The position numbers and the translations under genes are program-made. Below, piece after piece: positions 1 to 12,200 of a DNA stretch of 64,000 bases. Position 1 is the first letter of the stretch. The number at the start of each line of letters is the position of its first letter. Origin of the DNA: Sorghum bicolor (lineage: Eukaryota > Streptophyta > Magnoliopsida > Poales > Poaceae); NCBI RefSeq assembly GCF_000003195.3, contig NC_012878.2, forward strand, positions 57,722,629 through 57,786,628, read 5' to 3'. Below the pieces are notes generated by a model, which was not told the origin of the DNA, ran no database searches, and saw only the letters and a list, made by a program, of their open reading frames with translations.

Positions 1-3000
1 TATGTTGGGTGGGCTTTGTTTTCTATATAATTGAGGAAACAACAGCATTAGTTTCTGAACAGTAATAATATCTTTGGAATATAAAAAGTAACACTGTACC
101 CCCAAATCAAGAGAAGCTTACCTGCTCACCAACTACATTAAGAACTGGTACAAGACTGACATGCACCAAGCAGAAGTTTCCAGGCCCTGACAAGTTTCAC
201 AAGATTGCATCAAAAAACAATTTACGCTAATAGCAAATAGACATCGATCAACATCCTTGAGTAAAAACATAAGTAAAACAAGGAAAAAGATTACGCACAG
301 TTACAGAGTTTCCTTACCTACACGGTATGAAAATTGACCTAATGCTTCAATGAAAGGCATTGATTCAATGTCCCCTGCATCAAGAATGTCACTGTCGTTA
401 TGTGGCAAAAAAAATTTGTCTTCTGCACCAGAACTTACAGGTATGGGAACAATTGACCAAACTTATGCTATTTTGCAACTTCCTGCAATGATACAGAATG
501 TTCTTTTACCTATAGTGCCACCAAGTTCTATGACACAAACATCAGCTGCCTCTTCTGTGCCATCAACTGGATTCATTGCCACACGTTCAATCCACTCTTG
601 TATTTCATCTGTGATGTGCGGCACAACCTGATAAAGAGAATTAACTCTAATTCTTAAACTCACTGTAACAATTAGCACCTTTTCTATGGCTACAGAAAAG
701 CATGGAAATCTCTGTTCTCGTAACCATTCCTCACCTGAACAGTTTTTCCTAGGTAATCTCCTCTACGTTCCTTGTCAATGACAGACTGCAGTTTGAACAT
801 TAATAGAAAAGTTATTAACAGTTATACTATGAAATCCAAGATATCTCATAAGGTATACAGAAACATATGCTCCGGTGGTCCCAAACTCTGTCGACTACAA
901 AGTGATAGACGACAGCTACCCATTTTCATTAAACCATATTTCTTAGTATCAGGATTTCATTATCTATCTAATTCATATTATGTGTTACTATACTTTATGA
1001 TAAATACTGAATGCACATATTTAATTTCAACCACTAATAGACCTCCAGACGAATTTGCAGATGCAGTAAAGGAAGCATCCAGTTCTACAATGGGTCCTAG
1101 CCTATGATTGGTGCACTATCAACCTGATGATATGCTTTCTACCAACCAATTGCTTGTGACAGCATCACAGCAGTGGCTAAGGACCAGATGATTTCCCACA
1201 TGCATTATTGAACTGTATCAGATCTTAGAATGAAAAAAAGCAACGTCACAAAAGATTTGTGGGTTCCATTAAAAATTCAGGTAAATAAGCACCTAACCTT
1301 GGTGCAAAAGGAAAAAAACACCGAATATTCCTAGTCCATAAATGTCAAGGTGAAGCGTAAGCCACAACTTTAACAGATAATATACTGGCAAATTAGCTCA
1401 AAGCCTTGTGTGGACTTTTGAGAGAGGCTGTTTATTCCCGTCACCTGATAGATCTTCCCCGTGGTTATGTTGTTGTCACGAGTCAACTTGATGTCCAGAA
1501 ATCGTTCGTAGTTTCCAAGGTCCAAGTCCACCTTTGAAAAGAAGGGTTGGAACAAAATGAAGTCTTGTTAGCCCATGAAAGAAGTCTTGGAGAAATATAG
1601 CACAGTTCTAACACGTTGGAGAAGAGGAGAATGGACAGCAGGACAGGTGTATGAAGCGCTGGTACTGACGACTAGTCAGTGACGGTTGAAGTGTAAAACA
1701 AGGACGATATGTGAGCTGCTGACGTGTACCACTTGGTACTGGTCTAAACAATTGGTGGCTCAAATCTCCAGTAGTGCAATGTGGTGATCGGTGTACAGTG
1801 AACCATAAAGTACGTACAGGTATACTATATGCAGTGTGAATCGTACCTCACCACCGTCGTCCAAAACAAACACCTCGCCGTGCTCGAAGGGAGACATGGT
1901 TCCGGCATCGGTGTTGAGGTATGGATCTGCACACCAGCGACAGCGAAAGCAGTTCAGAAACGGCATCATCTCCCAGAGCACCCAACAGATAAAACTCAAG
2001 AGTCAGAAGTCTCTACGGCACTAGCTCGATCAACCTACTCCACATGCGTATAGCAAAAACGAGCGTCAAAGAAGATCATAAGTAGCATGAGGACTTCAGT
2101 GACCGCCATAAGACACGTAAGTATAGCGGAGAAACCTGCAGTAAAATCAAGTACGGAGCAAGTCTTGCCGGGACGTGACGAGACAGGGTAGAAAACGTTT
2201 TTGAGAGAGACAGACGCGAGAAATGAAAGGTGCACAGCACTTGGCCCGCATGAAGAGACAAACACACGCCCAGTGAGGACAAAATTCCAGAGCACGGGAT
2301 GGCAAATTTGACCTGTATTACTGCCCCCAAAATAATATTAGAAAAAAACCACTATATGCCTGAGAAGTTCATGTGCTCCAAGGAACCCAGACAGTGACAC
2401 TGACACAGGATCAGATGCCCACTTCAGCAAAATAGCGACGAGTACGTGATCGCGGTTCAAACAAAAAAAAATACAAACATGGGACACAGGAGATTATTTT
2501 AACAGAAAGCTAGATTAATTAAATGGCCGGCGACTAAGCTAGCTAAGCTAATCGCTGCTGGCCGGCTGGCCATCAGAGGAAGAAAAGGTAGAATTGCTTT
2601 GTGGTTGTGGCACGTACCAACAGAGGAACAAGCGGCCAAGGCATTAGTAGTAGCAGTATGTAGTAGCAGAAAAAAGAAATTGGCTGTAATAAACCAAGGA
2701 AAGCTACAAGTGCCTACTATAGCTACTAAAACGATGCCACATGAGATTAAGCCTTATCCACACATCCAAGAGCAGCCGATCGAAGGCGACCGCCGTCAAG
2801 AGCCCAAATCTGAATCAGGCCCCCCATTACGATGGAAATGGAGCCAGTCCTTCTAGCAGTAGCTAGCAACGTGGGTACCCTACTGAAGTGTGAACCCCCA
2901 CCCAATTTGTGACGATCTCGAGAGAGACGACGAGTTGTTTATGCCCGAACCACCAAACGGAAACGGGCACACGTACGCATGGGAGGGACTAGGACTAGGG

Positions 3001-3320
3001 GAGAGTGGGGGGAGGGCAGAAAAAAAGGCTGGAGCGGCTTTTGTTTTGTACGGGGAGGCCGGGCGTTCGTGGCCTGTGCGATCACGTGGCCGCCATTACT
3101 CTCCTCCTTTTTCTGTTTGACCGGAGAGGGTCGGGCCGAGAGGGGAGAAATCAGAAACGGACGCACCGCGCGCGCGGGCTGCGGCGGCGGCGGCGGGCTT
3201 ACCGATCTTGATGGAGGTGACGCGGAAGCCGCAGGACTTGAGAAGGACGCCGATGCTGCTGGCCGTCACGCCCTTCCCGAGCCCGCTCACCACTCCGCCG
3301 GTCACCAGCACGTACTTCAT
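1..3320 (-). CDS. CTPS: CTP synthase, 5' part of gene (runs off left edge)
   Basis: Makes CTP from UTP, ATP and glutamine in the cytosol, the last step of pyrimidine nucleotide synthesis. Eight exons can be read on the minus strand: 3203-3320, 1847-1926, 1445-1531, 735-785, 510-627, 318-374, 122-186 and 1-22, all with GT-AG introns and matching phases. They give about 199 residues of the N-terminal synthetase (amidoligase) domain. The start is [17 protein letters not shown], the P-loop typical of the family, so ATG 3320 is secure. Later family blocks seen are [42 protein letters not shown] and the stretch ending KTKPTQH. The C-terminal synthetase part and the whole glutaminase domain lie outside the window. 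Intron 1 is long (1.3 kb). The 51-nt fourth exon is short but in frame ([17 protein letters not shown]). Identification is near certain; which paralogue cannot be told. Confidence 0.96.
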
Positions 3321-3577
3321 GGCGTCGCGCTCGAGTCGGTTGGGGTCGATCTCCTGACGAGTGAGCGAGGTCACCTCGTGCGACGCACGCGATCGAGTCG
3401 AGGAAGGGAGGGGGGAGGCGGAGGTGACTGGCGGCGGTGCCTGCCGCGGCGAGGCGGAGGAGGTGGGAGGCGAGATGGGAATGGGAGAGAGAGGGGTTTT
3501 TTTTTTTTTGTTGGGTTGGGGGCCAGCCAAGCCAAGGCAAGAGAGGTTGGGGTTTGGGAGGGCGGAGGGGGAGGGCG

Positions 3578-3584
3578 TTAAATA
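3578..3584 (-). promoter_or_regulatory. Possible TATA box of the CTP synthase gene
   Basis: On the minus strand TATTTAA stands about 260 bp upstream of the CTP synthase start codon, in otherwise GC-rich sequence. Distance and context fit a TATA-like element with a 5' leader of roughly 230 nt. It is a weak match to TATAAA and no transcript start is known, so this is inference. Confidence 0.35.
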
Positions 3585-3802
3585 GGCGTTGGCCCTCGGA
3601 TCGGAGAGAGGAGAGAGGCCAAGGCCACAAAGGCCACTAGTGGGGCCCACTACCGTGCTCCGTAGCGCGCTCACACACACGCGTAACTGACACCGCCGAG
3701 AACCTGTAAAAAAAAACCCTACCCCTCACTACCGGTAGCGCGGCCGGGTTCTCTTCTCTCCCCTCCTGCGCCGCTAGTCGCTAGACTACAATTTGCAACG
3801 AG

Positions 3803-4044
3803 GGCCTTGTTTAGTTCCGAAAAGTTTTCGGATTTCGATACTGTAGCATTTTCGTTTGTTTGTGGTAAATATTGTCCAATTATGGACTAACTAGATCAAA
3901 AGATCTGTCTCGTGATTTATAGGTAAACTGTGCAATTATTTTTTATTTTCGTCTATATTTAATGTTTCATGCATGTGTCGAAAGATTCGATGTGACGGGG
4001 AATCTTGAAAACTTTTTGGTTTCCAGGGTGAACTAAACAGGGCC
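3803..4044. mobile_element. Tourist-like MITE (GGCCTTGTTTAG family), copy 1
   Basis: A 242-bp element with terminal inverted repeats GGCCTTGTTTAGTTC and GAACTAAACAGGGCC, flanked on both sides by GAG (a possible 3-bp target duplication). Internally it has the family's hallmark blocks CACTGTAGCATTTTCGTTTG-like, GACTAACTAG and CATGCATG. It lies about 480 bp upstream of the CTP synthase start. No coding capacity. Class (PIF/Harbinger, Tourist-type) is inferred from the 3-bp target duplications of sister copies in this window. Confidence 0.8.
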
Positions 4045-4492
4045 GAGATCTTGTAAGCGTATAGTGGTGTGTGTAGTAGTAGTAGTTTATTCAGACAAAT
4101 CCAAGGCATTGGACCACACGACACTTCATTGTTTGTGCAGGTATTTTAGTCGCAGTGTCACTAGCTTAGCACGTAGTACTACGTAGTACGCCCTCAGGCC
4201 ACAAGTGTTCGCTTGAACTCTTCCTCGCGCAGTACTGTTCAAACAGCAGCATTAGGCTGCAATTGAGACCATGAGTGGAGGTTGAGTTAGGTTTGCATAC
4301 TTGCTACTCCATGGTCTACTACTTTTAAGGTCGTGTTTGGCAGGGTCTAGATTCTGGATTCTCTGGAAATATTTCTCTAGTGATTCAGAATTACTTTGTG
4401 GGGTCATTTGTTAGCTGGCTAGATTATTTGAAACTATATAACTAGAAACTCGTGAAATCAGAGGTGGTTTAGGCTATTTCTCTTGGCTAGTA
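4045..4492. other. Intergenic sequence, no gene seen
   Basis: AT-rich intergenic DNA. Part of it (from about 4332) resembles a degenerate MITE end, with the words GTGTTTGGCAGGGTCTAGATTC and repeated TCTAG/ATTCAGAATT motifs, but no second terminus could be matched. Confidence 0.5.
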
Positions 4493-5596
4493 CTGCCTCT
4501 ATCCACAAAAAGAAGACAATTCTAGATGCATCCTTGGTTAGCGTGTCTTAAGTTTGATCAAAGTATACAAGGAAAAGATATTAATGTTTATGACACCATA
4601 TTAAATAATAATACGAAGGGCAATGCTACGGTATACCCTTTACTTCTTAGGAGGTAATATCCCAAATAAATCTGAGTCATTGATTCATTGATTTCTTTTT
4701 TAGTTAGTTAATGAATTAATCAATCTAAAAAAGAAAGAAGATATGTTGTCAAATCCTCAAATCAGGGAGAGAATCTAGAGCATGGCCTTTTCTTTCCTTG
4801 CGCATGGCCTCTTCCTTTTGGGCTTAACGTGAATAAATATTTTTATGTATCCATATTTGAATGAGGTTATTTTTATATATTTTAAGTTTTGATATTTTTA
4901 CCTTAAAGATGACTAATTTTTTTATGATTCTAAATCATCATGTTAAAATACGTTGCACACTACACACGCTACATAATCTAGGGTATATTATGCTAACTTG
5001 ATTAAAATTGTGTTACATAATTTAGAGGCCTTTGTAATAAAAAGTTATCACGTATATAATTGAGCATGTAAAGTTGCTACATAAAATTTTTTGTACGAAT
5101 ATAGAATTTTGTATATGTTTGGACACATATGTGTTTCCAGTATATTTAGAACCTACGTACAACATTGTGTTACTTGTACAAAACTATTATATAGTGTATG
5201 CTAATTAAATTATGTCATATCTAAAGTTGCAAAAATAAAAATATTTTGCGGATCTCATATGCATGTACTAGATCTTAAAAAGATATTTATATCTAAACTT
5301 TCCTCATTTATTGTATTTTTCCAAAATTAAAAATTAAATAAATATAATTTCACATATTACCTCCTGGAAAGTAATAGATGATTCTAACCATTCGATCTAA
5401 TTAAATGAAGGGCTCACAGTTATTTGGGTGCGTGTACCATAGCAAAGCCCTAATATGAAAGTAATCTCATAACAAAGTAATCATACTTATTCGATATTAT
5501 TTATATTTATATATTTTTATTTATAGTTAGTCAAATTTAAGATACTTTATAACTTACTACTATGCTAGAATTGCATCTCTTTGTGGACTTTAATGC
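4493..5596. mobile_element. Stowaway-like MITE split by a nested insertion
   Basis: The left part (from 4493, preceded by TA) begins CTGCCTCTATCCACAAA and continues to AATTCTAG. The right part (about 5451-5596) ends with CTAGAATTGCAT and TTTGTGGA, the inverted complement of that start. Between them lies a second element at 4618-5450. Removing the insertion restores the usual Stowaway arrangement of an AT-rich core between two inverted ends. The right terminus is diverged, so its exact end is uncertain. Confidence 0.6.
4618..5450. mobile_element. Non-autonomous Mutator-like element nested in a Stowaway
   Basis: An 833-bp element whose ends are imperfect inverted repeats: GGGCAATGCTACGGTATACC at the left, and GGGCTTTGCTATGGTACACG when the right end is read in complement. 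It is flanked by TAATACGAA (4609-4617) and TAATATGAA (5451-5459), a 9-bp target duplication with one mismatch, as made by Mutator-family transposases. The interior is AT-rich with no long reading frame. Nesting inside the Stowaway-like element makes it the younger of the two. Confidence 0.7.
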
Positions 5597-8268
5597 TATT
5601 TGGCAGTGAATCTAGATGGTGATTATGCTGAGAAACCAAAATGTTCAATGGTTCCAAATGCATCCTAAAGTGTGCAGTGTAAAATCAAGACTTTGGGAGT
5701 GGAATAAAAAAACTACTACTTTTACCAAGGAAAAATGGAATAAAAAGGCTTTTTCATGCCAATATTGATATAGTTGGTTATAATCTAAAATTTGATGTTT
5801 TAGTTTAGTTTTTTATATAATAAGTCAAATTACCTAAAGTCTAATCAAGTTATATTACTAATTATGAATAGATCTATCACACAAATTTTTTTTGTAAGTA
5901 TAACTTGTTGGTGTCATAAGTATTAATATTTTTATATAAATTTAGCTAAACTTAAGATAGTTTGACTTACGAAAAACTAAAAGATCAAATTCTTTTTCAT
6001 GGGGTAAAGGGAGTAAATTCTCTGTCAACCTCGAATTAACACTTGAAAGAGCCCAAATTCATCAAAATGTTTGAATTATTAGCATAATAAGGAGATATTT
6101 TATTGGGGGTGCCAAGAGTGTTTGACTTCCTGGTCGAACCGGTGGAATGCGACCGGATGAAACGAGTAATGTGAAATTTGATGACGTGTCGTACTCTTTC
6201 TACATTTTCGTGAACATTTGACATTTCTCACCGCCCTTAAAAAGTGGAACCATCTGATCTGGTGGTAGGATTGATTGATTATATAATCTCTTCGACGTGA
6301 GATTATATTCCATTGTTCTACCGTAGCAGCCTGGATGCTTCCGCATACTCTAAAGGTTACATTGCCTTTTTTTTCTTAATTTTTTTTTACTTACCATGCA
6401 TTCAGAGGATTTCCATCTTCGACGTATCCCGGTGACCGGTCAATATTAATAACCGTACCGTATCAATGGTGTGGTGGGTTGGTGTTGTATGTGAAGTCTT
6501 CCTCCTCACTCCTCAGTTATTAATTAAATAATTCAGGTACAGGTCCAACTCTAACATAATGCTCCATGCATGTTTTGAACTTTGAAATGGAGCTAGGAAG
6601 GGGATGCTGGAAAAATTTACAGAAAAAATCATTTATTATAATGCATAAAAAATTGTGGTGATGGTGAAACCTGAACTTGGGTTGGACACGAAAGGCAAGG
6701 TATATATTCTCGACTTCTCGTATATTTAACTGTTGGACTGACCGTGCATATATCATCACTTGGCAACCATACGTTCAGATACACGCAGGCAGGCAGGAGG
6801 AGGAGTAGCGGGATGCATGATGGAAACCACTGAGCGTCCGTCTGACTTTGGGAGACCAGAGTAGTATGCACAGAATATGTTCCCTCGGTGACCTGCTGGA
6901 AGTCCAACGTCAAGGTCGATCGAGGAGTGAGTCCCCATTCTGGTTGTCGGGGCATTAACAAGAAAATGGCCATATATATTCCTATACCTAGTGCATGTCT
7001 GCTGTGTGTCACAACTCACACGCCATATGATGCGGCATTATTGATCCATCAAACGTTAACAACAACTAATTAACAAGAGCAAAAGTTGGCGACGATTGAC
7101 AAAATCGTCTTCGAATAATCAGCTAGCTAGCATAGCAGTGTGCACTTTTTAGCTAGCCTAGCAGGCTCTAGAGCTTGCTCCCAACGAGGCCTTCTCCATC
7201 GAGAATCAGATTCTACTTATTAGTTAATAACAAAGAAACATTAGCCATTGTTAACATACATTTCAGACGACGAGTTGTTAGCTCCCGGTCGATCTTCTCG
7301 TTGCTAACCCGTAACTCCCCGAGAGGCCAAGAATGACGACCGTACGTGTGTGCTTGACACAGACGACAGTTCTCTCTTTTTGTGATCGCCGGACGACGAA
7401 CGTGTGGCGTTCAGACGTTGAGCTGTCGCGTTTCCTTCCCGGCCGGCCAGAACAACCGTTTCATTCGTATGGATTATTGCCGACTAAAACAGTGCTGCCG
7501 CTATTTCGATCGGCTGCGCTGTCGATCCGGAGAAGGACGTCGTGATCTGGTGGGGGTTCGATCGATTCGGGCAGGGCCATCTCTTTCGTTGAATTCTCTC
7601 TCTGATCAAATCTGTGCAGCAGGAGTTCGTGATCGAGATCCATCCGGCCGGCTCGCTCTGATCAAATCTGCCAGACATTTCACAGCTCGCTCGGATTTGC
7701 TTTGATGCTACTCTTCGACCTGACACTGCCATATGCGATCGATGAGCTGCGACCCAGTCATCTGCAGGTTCTCACATCTTTTTCAGTAAGTGCGAGCTCT
7801 TTACGCTAAACATATGTGGTCAGATCATTAATATAATTTCCCAGTCATCTCAGCCATGATCGCCTCAGGCGAAGTTAATTAGCACAACACGCAAATAAAA
7901 TGAGGCTCTTTTTGCCTGCTGTGTGAGAGATGCTGGTATGTGGGGCTGACAGCGGAGTAGGTGTTAGTAGATAGATCGGGATATTTGGTCATACTTATAT
8001 GGCTCTGTTGATGATCGACAGGCAAAAGGTGAGCATCATTTGAAATTTGAAACTTGGCGCCAGATTAAAGGGTTTCCATCGTTCCCACTAGGGCCGCTGC
8101 TTAGCTATTAGCCAAGCCTTTATATTAGGGTCCGTTTAGATTTCCTTCTCTAAAACTTTAGAGGAGGGGATCTAAACATGCATGCCTTAAAGTGGTTCCA
8201 TGAGTATGTTTTTATACCGATTTCTTCCAAAACCGATGGTTCCATTGTTTTTTTACCGTTCCGATTTA
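5597..8268. other. Intergenic sequence with transposon remnants
   Basis: No gene supported. At about 5820-6016 there is the right half of another Stowaway-like MITE, whose complement begins TACTCCCTTTACCCCATG. From 6.9 to 7.8 kb the sequence becomes GC-rich with many TCGATC and CTAGCT palindromes, but its open frames are short and overlap in several frames without family resemblance. At 8137-8180 there is a short MITE end (GGTCCGTTTAGATTTCC ... GATCTAAAC). Confidence 0.5.
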
Positions 8269-8395
8269 GGCTACGTTCGGTTGAAGGGGAATGTGCTCTC
8301 TGGAAATATTCCAGCAGGATTGGTTATACAATTTGAATACGCTTCAGTGAACAGGAATTATTTCTAGCCTGGATTCGGCTAAAACGAACGAGCCC
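8269..8395. mobile_element. Short Tourist-like MITE with TTA target duplication
   Basis: A 127-bp element starting GGCTACGTTCGGTT and ending AACGAACGAGCCC, which are inverted complements with few mismatches. TTA at 8266-8268 and again at 8396-8398 forms a 3-bp target-site duplication, the signature of PIF/Harbinger (Tourist) elements. Its termini differ from those of the GGCCTTGTTTAG family in this window, so it is a separate family. Confidence 0.7.
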
Positions 8396-8480
8396 TTATG
8401 GAGTGCTCGATTTTCTTGCTCGACTGACCAACCGAAGCACTGGTTTCAAGTTATTTCAAATGGATTATTGTCTGTTTCTA

Positions 8481-8928
8481 TAGATGGCCATCGGGCCGTG
8501 CCTGTCCTGGGTCGCGCCGTGCCGTCGTGCCAGCCGGGCCGTGTCATCGTCGTGCCTCGTGCCGGGGGTATGGCCCAAGGCACGGCCCGTGAGCCGTCGG
8601 GCCGGCCCGAAGGCACAGCGGGCCACCGGGCCAAGGTCGTGCCAGGCTAGTAGCAGGCCTTTATTTTTCTTTTTTTGTTTAGATTTAGCATACTACATTT
8701 CTTAACAGGCCACTCAAGATGGATGGATGAGCCAACAGACCTACATTTTCTATTTTAGAATTAAAAAGCTATATTTTTTACTGGGCCGTCGGGCCGTGCC
8801 TGAGCCGTGCTACGGGCCACGGTGGCGGCCCAGGCACGCCTGGTGCCTCGGGCCGTGCCGTGCCTCGGCCGGGCCAAAATGCCAGGCCGCGGGCCGGGCC
8901 AACAGGCCACGGGCTGCATGGCCAACTA
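8481..8928. mobile_element. Possible non-autonomous hAT-type element with GGGCCGTGCC repeats
   Basis: Termini TAGATGGCCATCGGGCC and (in complement) TAGTTGGCCATGCAGCCC are imperfect inverted repeats. Both ends carry many copies of the word GGGCCGTGCC or close variants (8497-8650 and 8784-8912), while the middle (8650-8780) is AT-rich. Many short direct and inverted copies of one motif near both ends is typical of subterminal transposase-binding arrays in hAT and CACTA elements. The flanking 8-bp target duplication is not convincing, so superfamily assignment is tentative. No transposase frame. Confidence 0.55.
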
Positions 8929-9032
8929 TATCTATTCGGTCCCAATAACTATGGCACCGTCTCATGTGGCTAGCGTTGAAACCTTCGCCTCATCACTCTC
9001 CCGCTTTCTCTATCTAGTAGCCTACATACATA

Positions 9033-9261
9033 CTTTCTCTGTTTCAAATTATAAATTATTTTAATTTTATTCTAAACTAGACTTATCTAATTTTGACCAA
9101 GTCTGTAGAAAAATATTGTTGAAGTTTATAAAAACAAATTATTAGTGCACTTGTTTAGCATCGTAGATGTTGATATATATTTCTATAAACTTAATCAAAA
9201 CTAGAGAAACTTTTCTTTAGGATAAAATCAAATGTGACTTATAATTTAAAACAGAGAGACA
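9033..9261. mobile_element. Stowaway-like MITE
   Basis: About 229 bp, starting CTTTCTCTGTTTCAAATTAT after TA and ending TAATTTAAAACAGAGAGA, inverted complements. The AT-rich interior has the usual GACCAAG / AATATTG-type words of this family in grasses. TA dinucleotide borders fit Tc1/mariner-type Stowaway insertion. No coding capacity. Confidence 0.65.
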
Positions 9262-12200
9262 TATCACCTCTCAACGAGGTCATATTCATATTCTAAGGCC
9301 AGAATTCACGGAACCAGCGCTAGGATACCCAAACATCTTCTGCCAGGAGTATGTATAGTCAGCGCCTCAGGGGTCCATGTATCATATATATATATCCACT
9401 CATCATTCAAAACAACGTGTTATATCACCACCACACTTTCCAATAAACTAGTGACGCTTAGGTCATGATTATCCTAATCGAGCCCTAGCTAGCTAATCCA
9501 TCTTATTACGCACCGCCGATGGATAGAGCGATATTGTTGTTAGTAAAACATCGCTATCCCCCTTTCACGCATCGAGATCGACCATACTCACGTTATCCGA
9601 TCGACCGATCCTTACATTGCATTGGCCACCTAATCGGGCAATCGGCTACCGGCCATAGCTACGTTTGCCCACCTCTTGTGTTCATGGCAGTTGATGGCCG
9701 GCCTTCGGTTGGGCGGTTACTCTCTCGTCTCGTCGTCGTCGAGGTGGCCTACGCTGCGGATCGAGCTGCTGCTGCTGCATTTGCCCAGACAGAGAGGTCC
9801 ACGTCGCAGGGGCTGCATGTTCTCCCATGCATCTCTCCATGCCATTTCTCCTGCTTCTGCATGCATGCACCGCTCACTGAGAGCGGAAGCGGCCGGAAGA
9901 AACTATTTTTTGACGCGCTATATATATAAATGCTGTGCCGGCCCAATAGGCAATAATTTTGGGACTATAGGGCACTGCATGAAACACAGCACATGCCGGG
10001 TCTGGCTGTGGGCGTACGTACGCACTCTCTGGAATCTGGACCAAAACGGTATTCATTTCTCCATGGCAGTGCCAGACAAGGCACGTTTTAGTACCACTGA
10101 TGAGCGTCCCTGCAGTCTGCGCAACACTGTCTGCTACGCATCAACCATGCAAATCCTTAGCTAGCGCCCCTGGCCCTGCGATCTGCAGTGCATTTTTTTT
10201 TTTGCCTCTTTATTTCCCTCGATATCGATCGTATGATATGGGTAGGTCTTGGTCCAGATTATAATTATTGTCTTAAGTTTCTGTCGACCGATCAACTCAA
10301 AAGAAAATAAGGTTTAATCAATTAAAAAAAATAATAGCTTCATTAGAGCAACTCTACCATGATCCTACCCTATTTTCCACGCACTAGCTAGAGTAGGAGA
10401 AAAAAAACACTCACACACGGCAACAACCCATGCTCGGTCGTTCAATCCAACCAAGCTTGAGATGTTCTAAATTCTACTAAGATGTTTTGACTTCTCTAGT
10501 CTTTAGATATATTATCTTTACGACATATATGGACACAATGTATATCTAATAAGTGCCTAAGAAAAGCTATATATATGGAAATTCCTTTAACCTGATATGT
10601 CTTCTAATTTAGAGTAGAGAAAGTATTTTTTTTTCTATTAGGTTTCTTCTAAGTTTTTTAATGACAACCGTTCCCCCCTTCTTTGGCGGTCCTCCTCGAC
10701 CCCACCCCTTCCGTCAAACGGAGTGTTATCGCTAGCTCATATGGCGAGTTGGAGACTTGCGGGCGCCAAATCCATCTTTCCCTAACTCGTCTAACCTCTT
10801 TTCGTCCTCTAACAATTGGAGCTCATGCACCTTGGCTGACCATATAACCCCACGGCTCGATCTCAGCGCCCTGGCCTCTTATTGTCCCCAAGAACACCAA
10901 CTTGACCTCCTTAATCGCTTGTCATCATGCTTGCTAGCTCGACAAAATTAGAGGGGATGGTGCATGCGACGTGGTGATGGCTCGGTCACAAGTGATCGAA
11001 TTAGTCTAAGCACTGGGGCTAAGTGTGACCTAATAGTACTGCACGGTCGACCATGAGCACGATAAAGTCGGAATTATATGTGGCAAGCCATAGGAAGAAT
11101 GCCCCTTAGTAGCCTTGAGAAGTACAAAGAGGATAGAAACTGAGCCATGAAATATGTCGTAGAAGTCTTTGCCCAGCCTATTTAAGGGGGTTGTTGCTTG
11201 AGTTACTCTTAAGAAACTGTATAAGCCATCGATGGGTATATTTGTAGCTAGTCAATATAAATGTATTTCCAATCGACTTTTCAGCCGTTCAATAGCTCAA
11301 TTGAAAATCTAACCATGCTAGAGTTGAAGAAGATTGTCAGATGGATGCTTGATCTTGACTTTAAGGGGCAAGTAGTGGTCTAGCCAAAACCTCAAAAAGC
11401 AACAATAGAAAAAAAAAATGCTCGGATCAAATATAGCAATCCGCTATTCTTTTTTTCTTTTTTCTAAACCAATATGTCGATTTCTTGGAAGGTGGAGGGA
11501 AGCATCAGCAAAACTATTCTTGTCCGTACATACGATACGACGGCCAGTACGCGTTCGAAGCTACTCCTAGCTAGCTAGCGCTAGCGGTCTCAACAGACAC
11601 GTAAGAATATGGACCGGACGTCTGCCATGCCAAAGCTACCAGCCCCTTTTGCGCTTTTGCATGCATGGCATGGGCGACCAGACCAGACCACGGAGAATTT
11701 GCCTGGTTTTGTATGGTTGGAGGAACGAGCTCTCGCGCGCGGCCGGTTCCGGTTTATTCCACGGCGCGCGCGCCGCCCAAGAGCGCGCGTCGCTGTTGCG
11801 GCACGCGGCCCCGCCCCCGGACGGCCCTGCCCCTGCGTCCTCCCGGCCGGTCCCAGCTCCACTTGACGTGTACGGGTGCTGCCGTGCCGACAGGATCAGA
11901 CGACGATTCTTTCTTCTGGTCTCCGGCCAAAGGGATTATTATTCGAGCTTTTCGCGGTGCTGGACTGCTGGCCTTTGTTTCGCTGTGTGCTGCTTTCTTT
12001 TAGTTTTTATTTAGTTTAAGTTTATTAGCCAAATCTACTAACTAGCAATATTTTTTCTTAAAGATAAATTATTAAAAATATTTTTTGTCATGACTTATTA
12101 ACTAAAGGAACGGGTTCTTTGCTATTAGCAGGGCACACGGAAGTACACACGGCCGGTGCTCCGGTCAGTAGTGTATAGTGGCGAGCAAAGAATCAGAGAA

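Noticed and set aside
10660..10960. Cytosine-rich segment resembling a retroelement or gene fragment
   Set aside because: The 64-codon frame has no recognisable domain and no borders could be defined.
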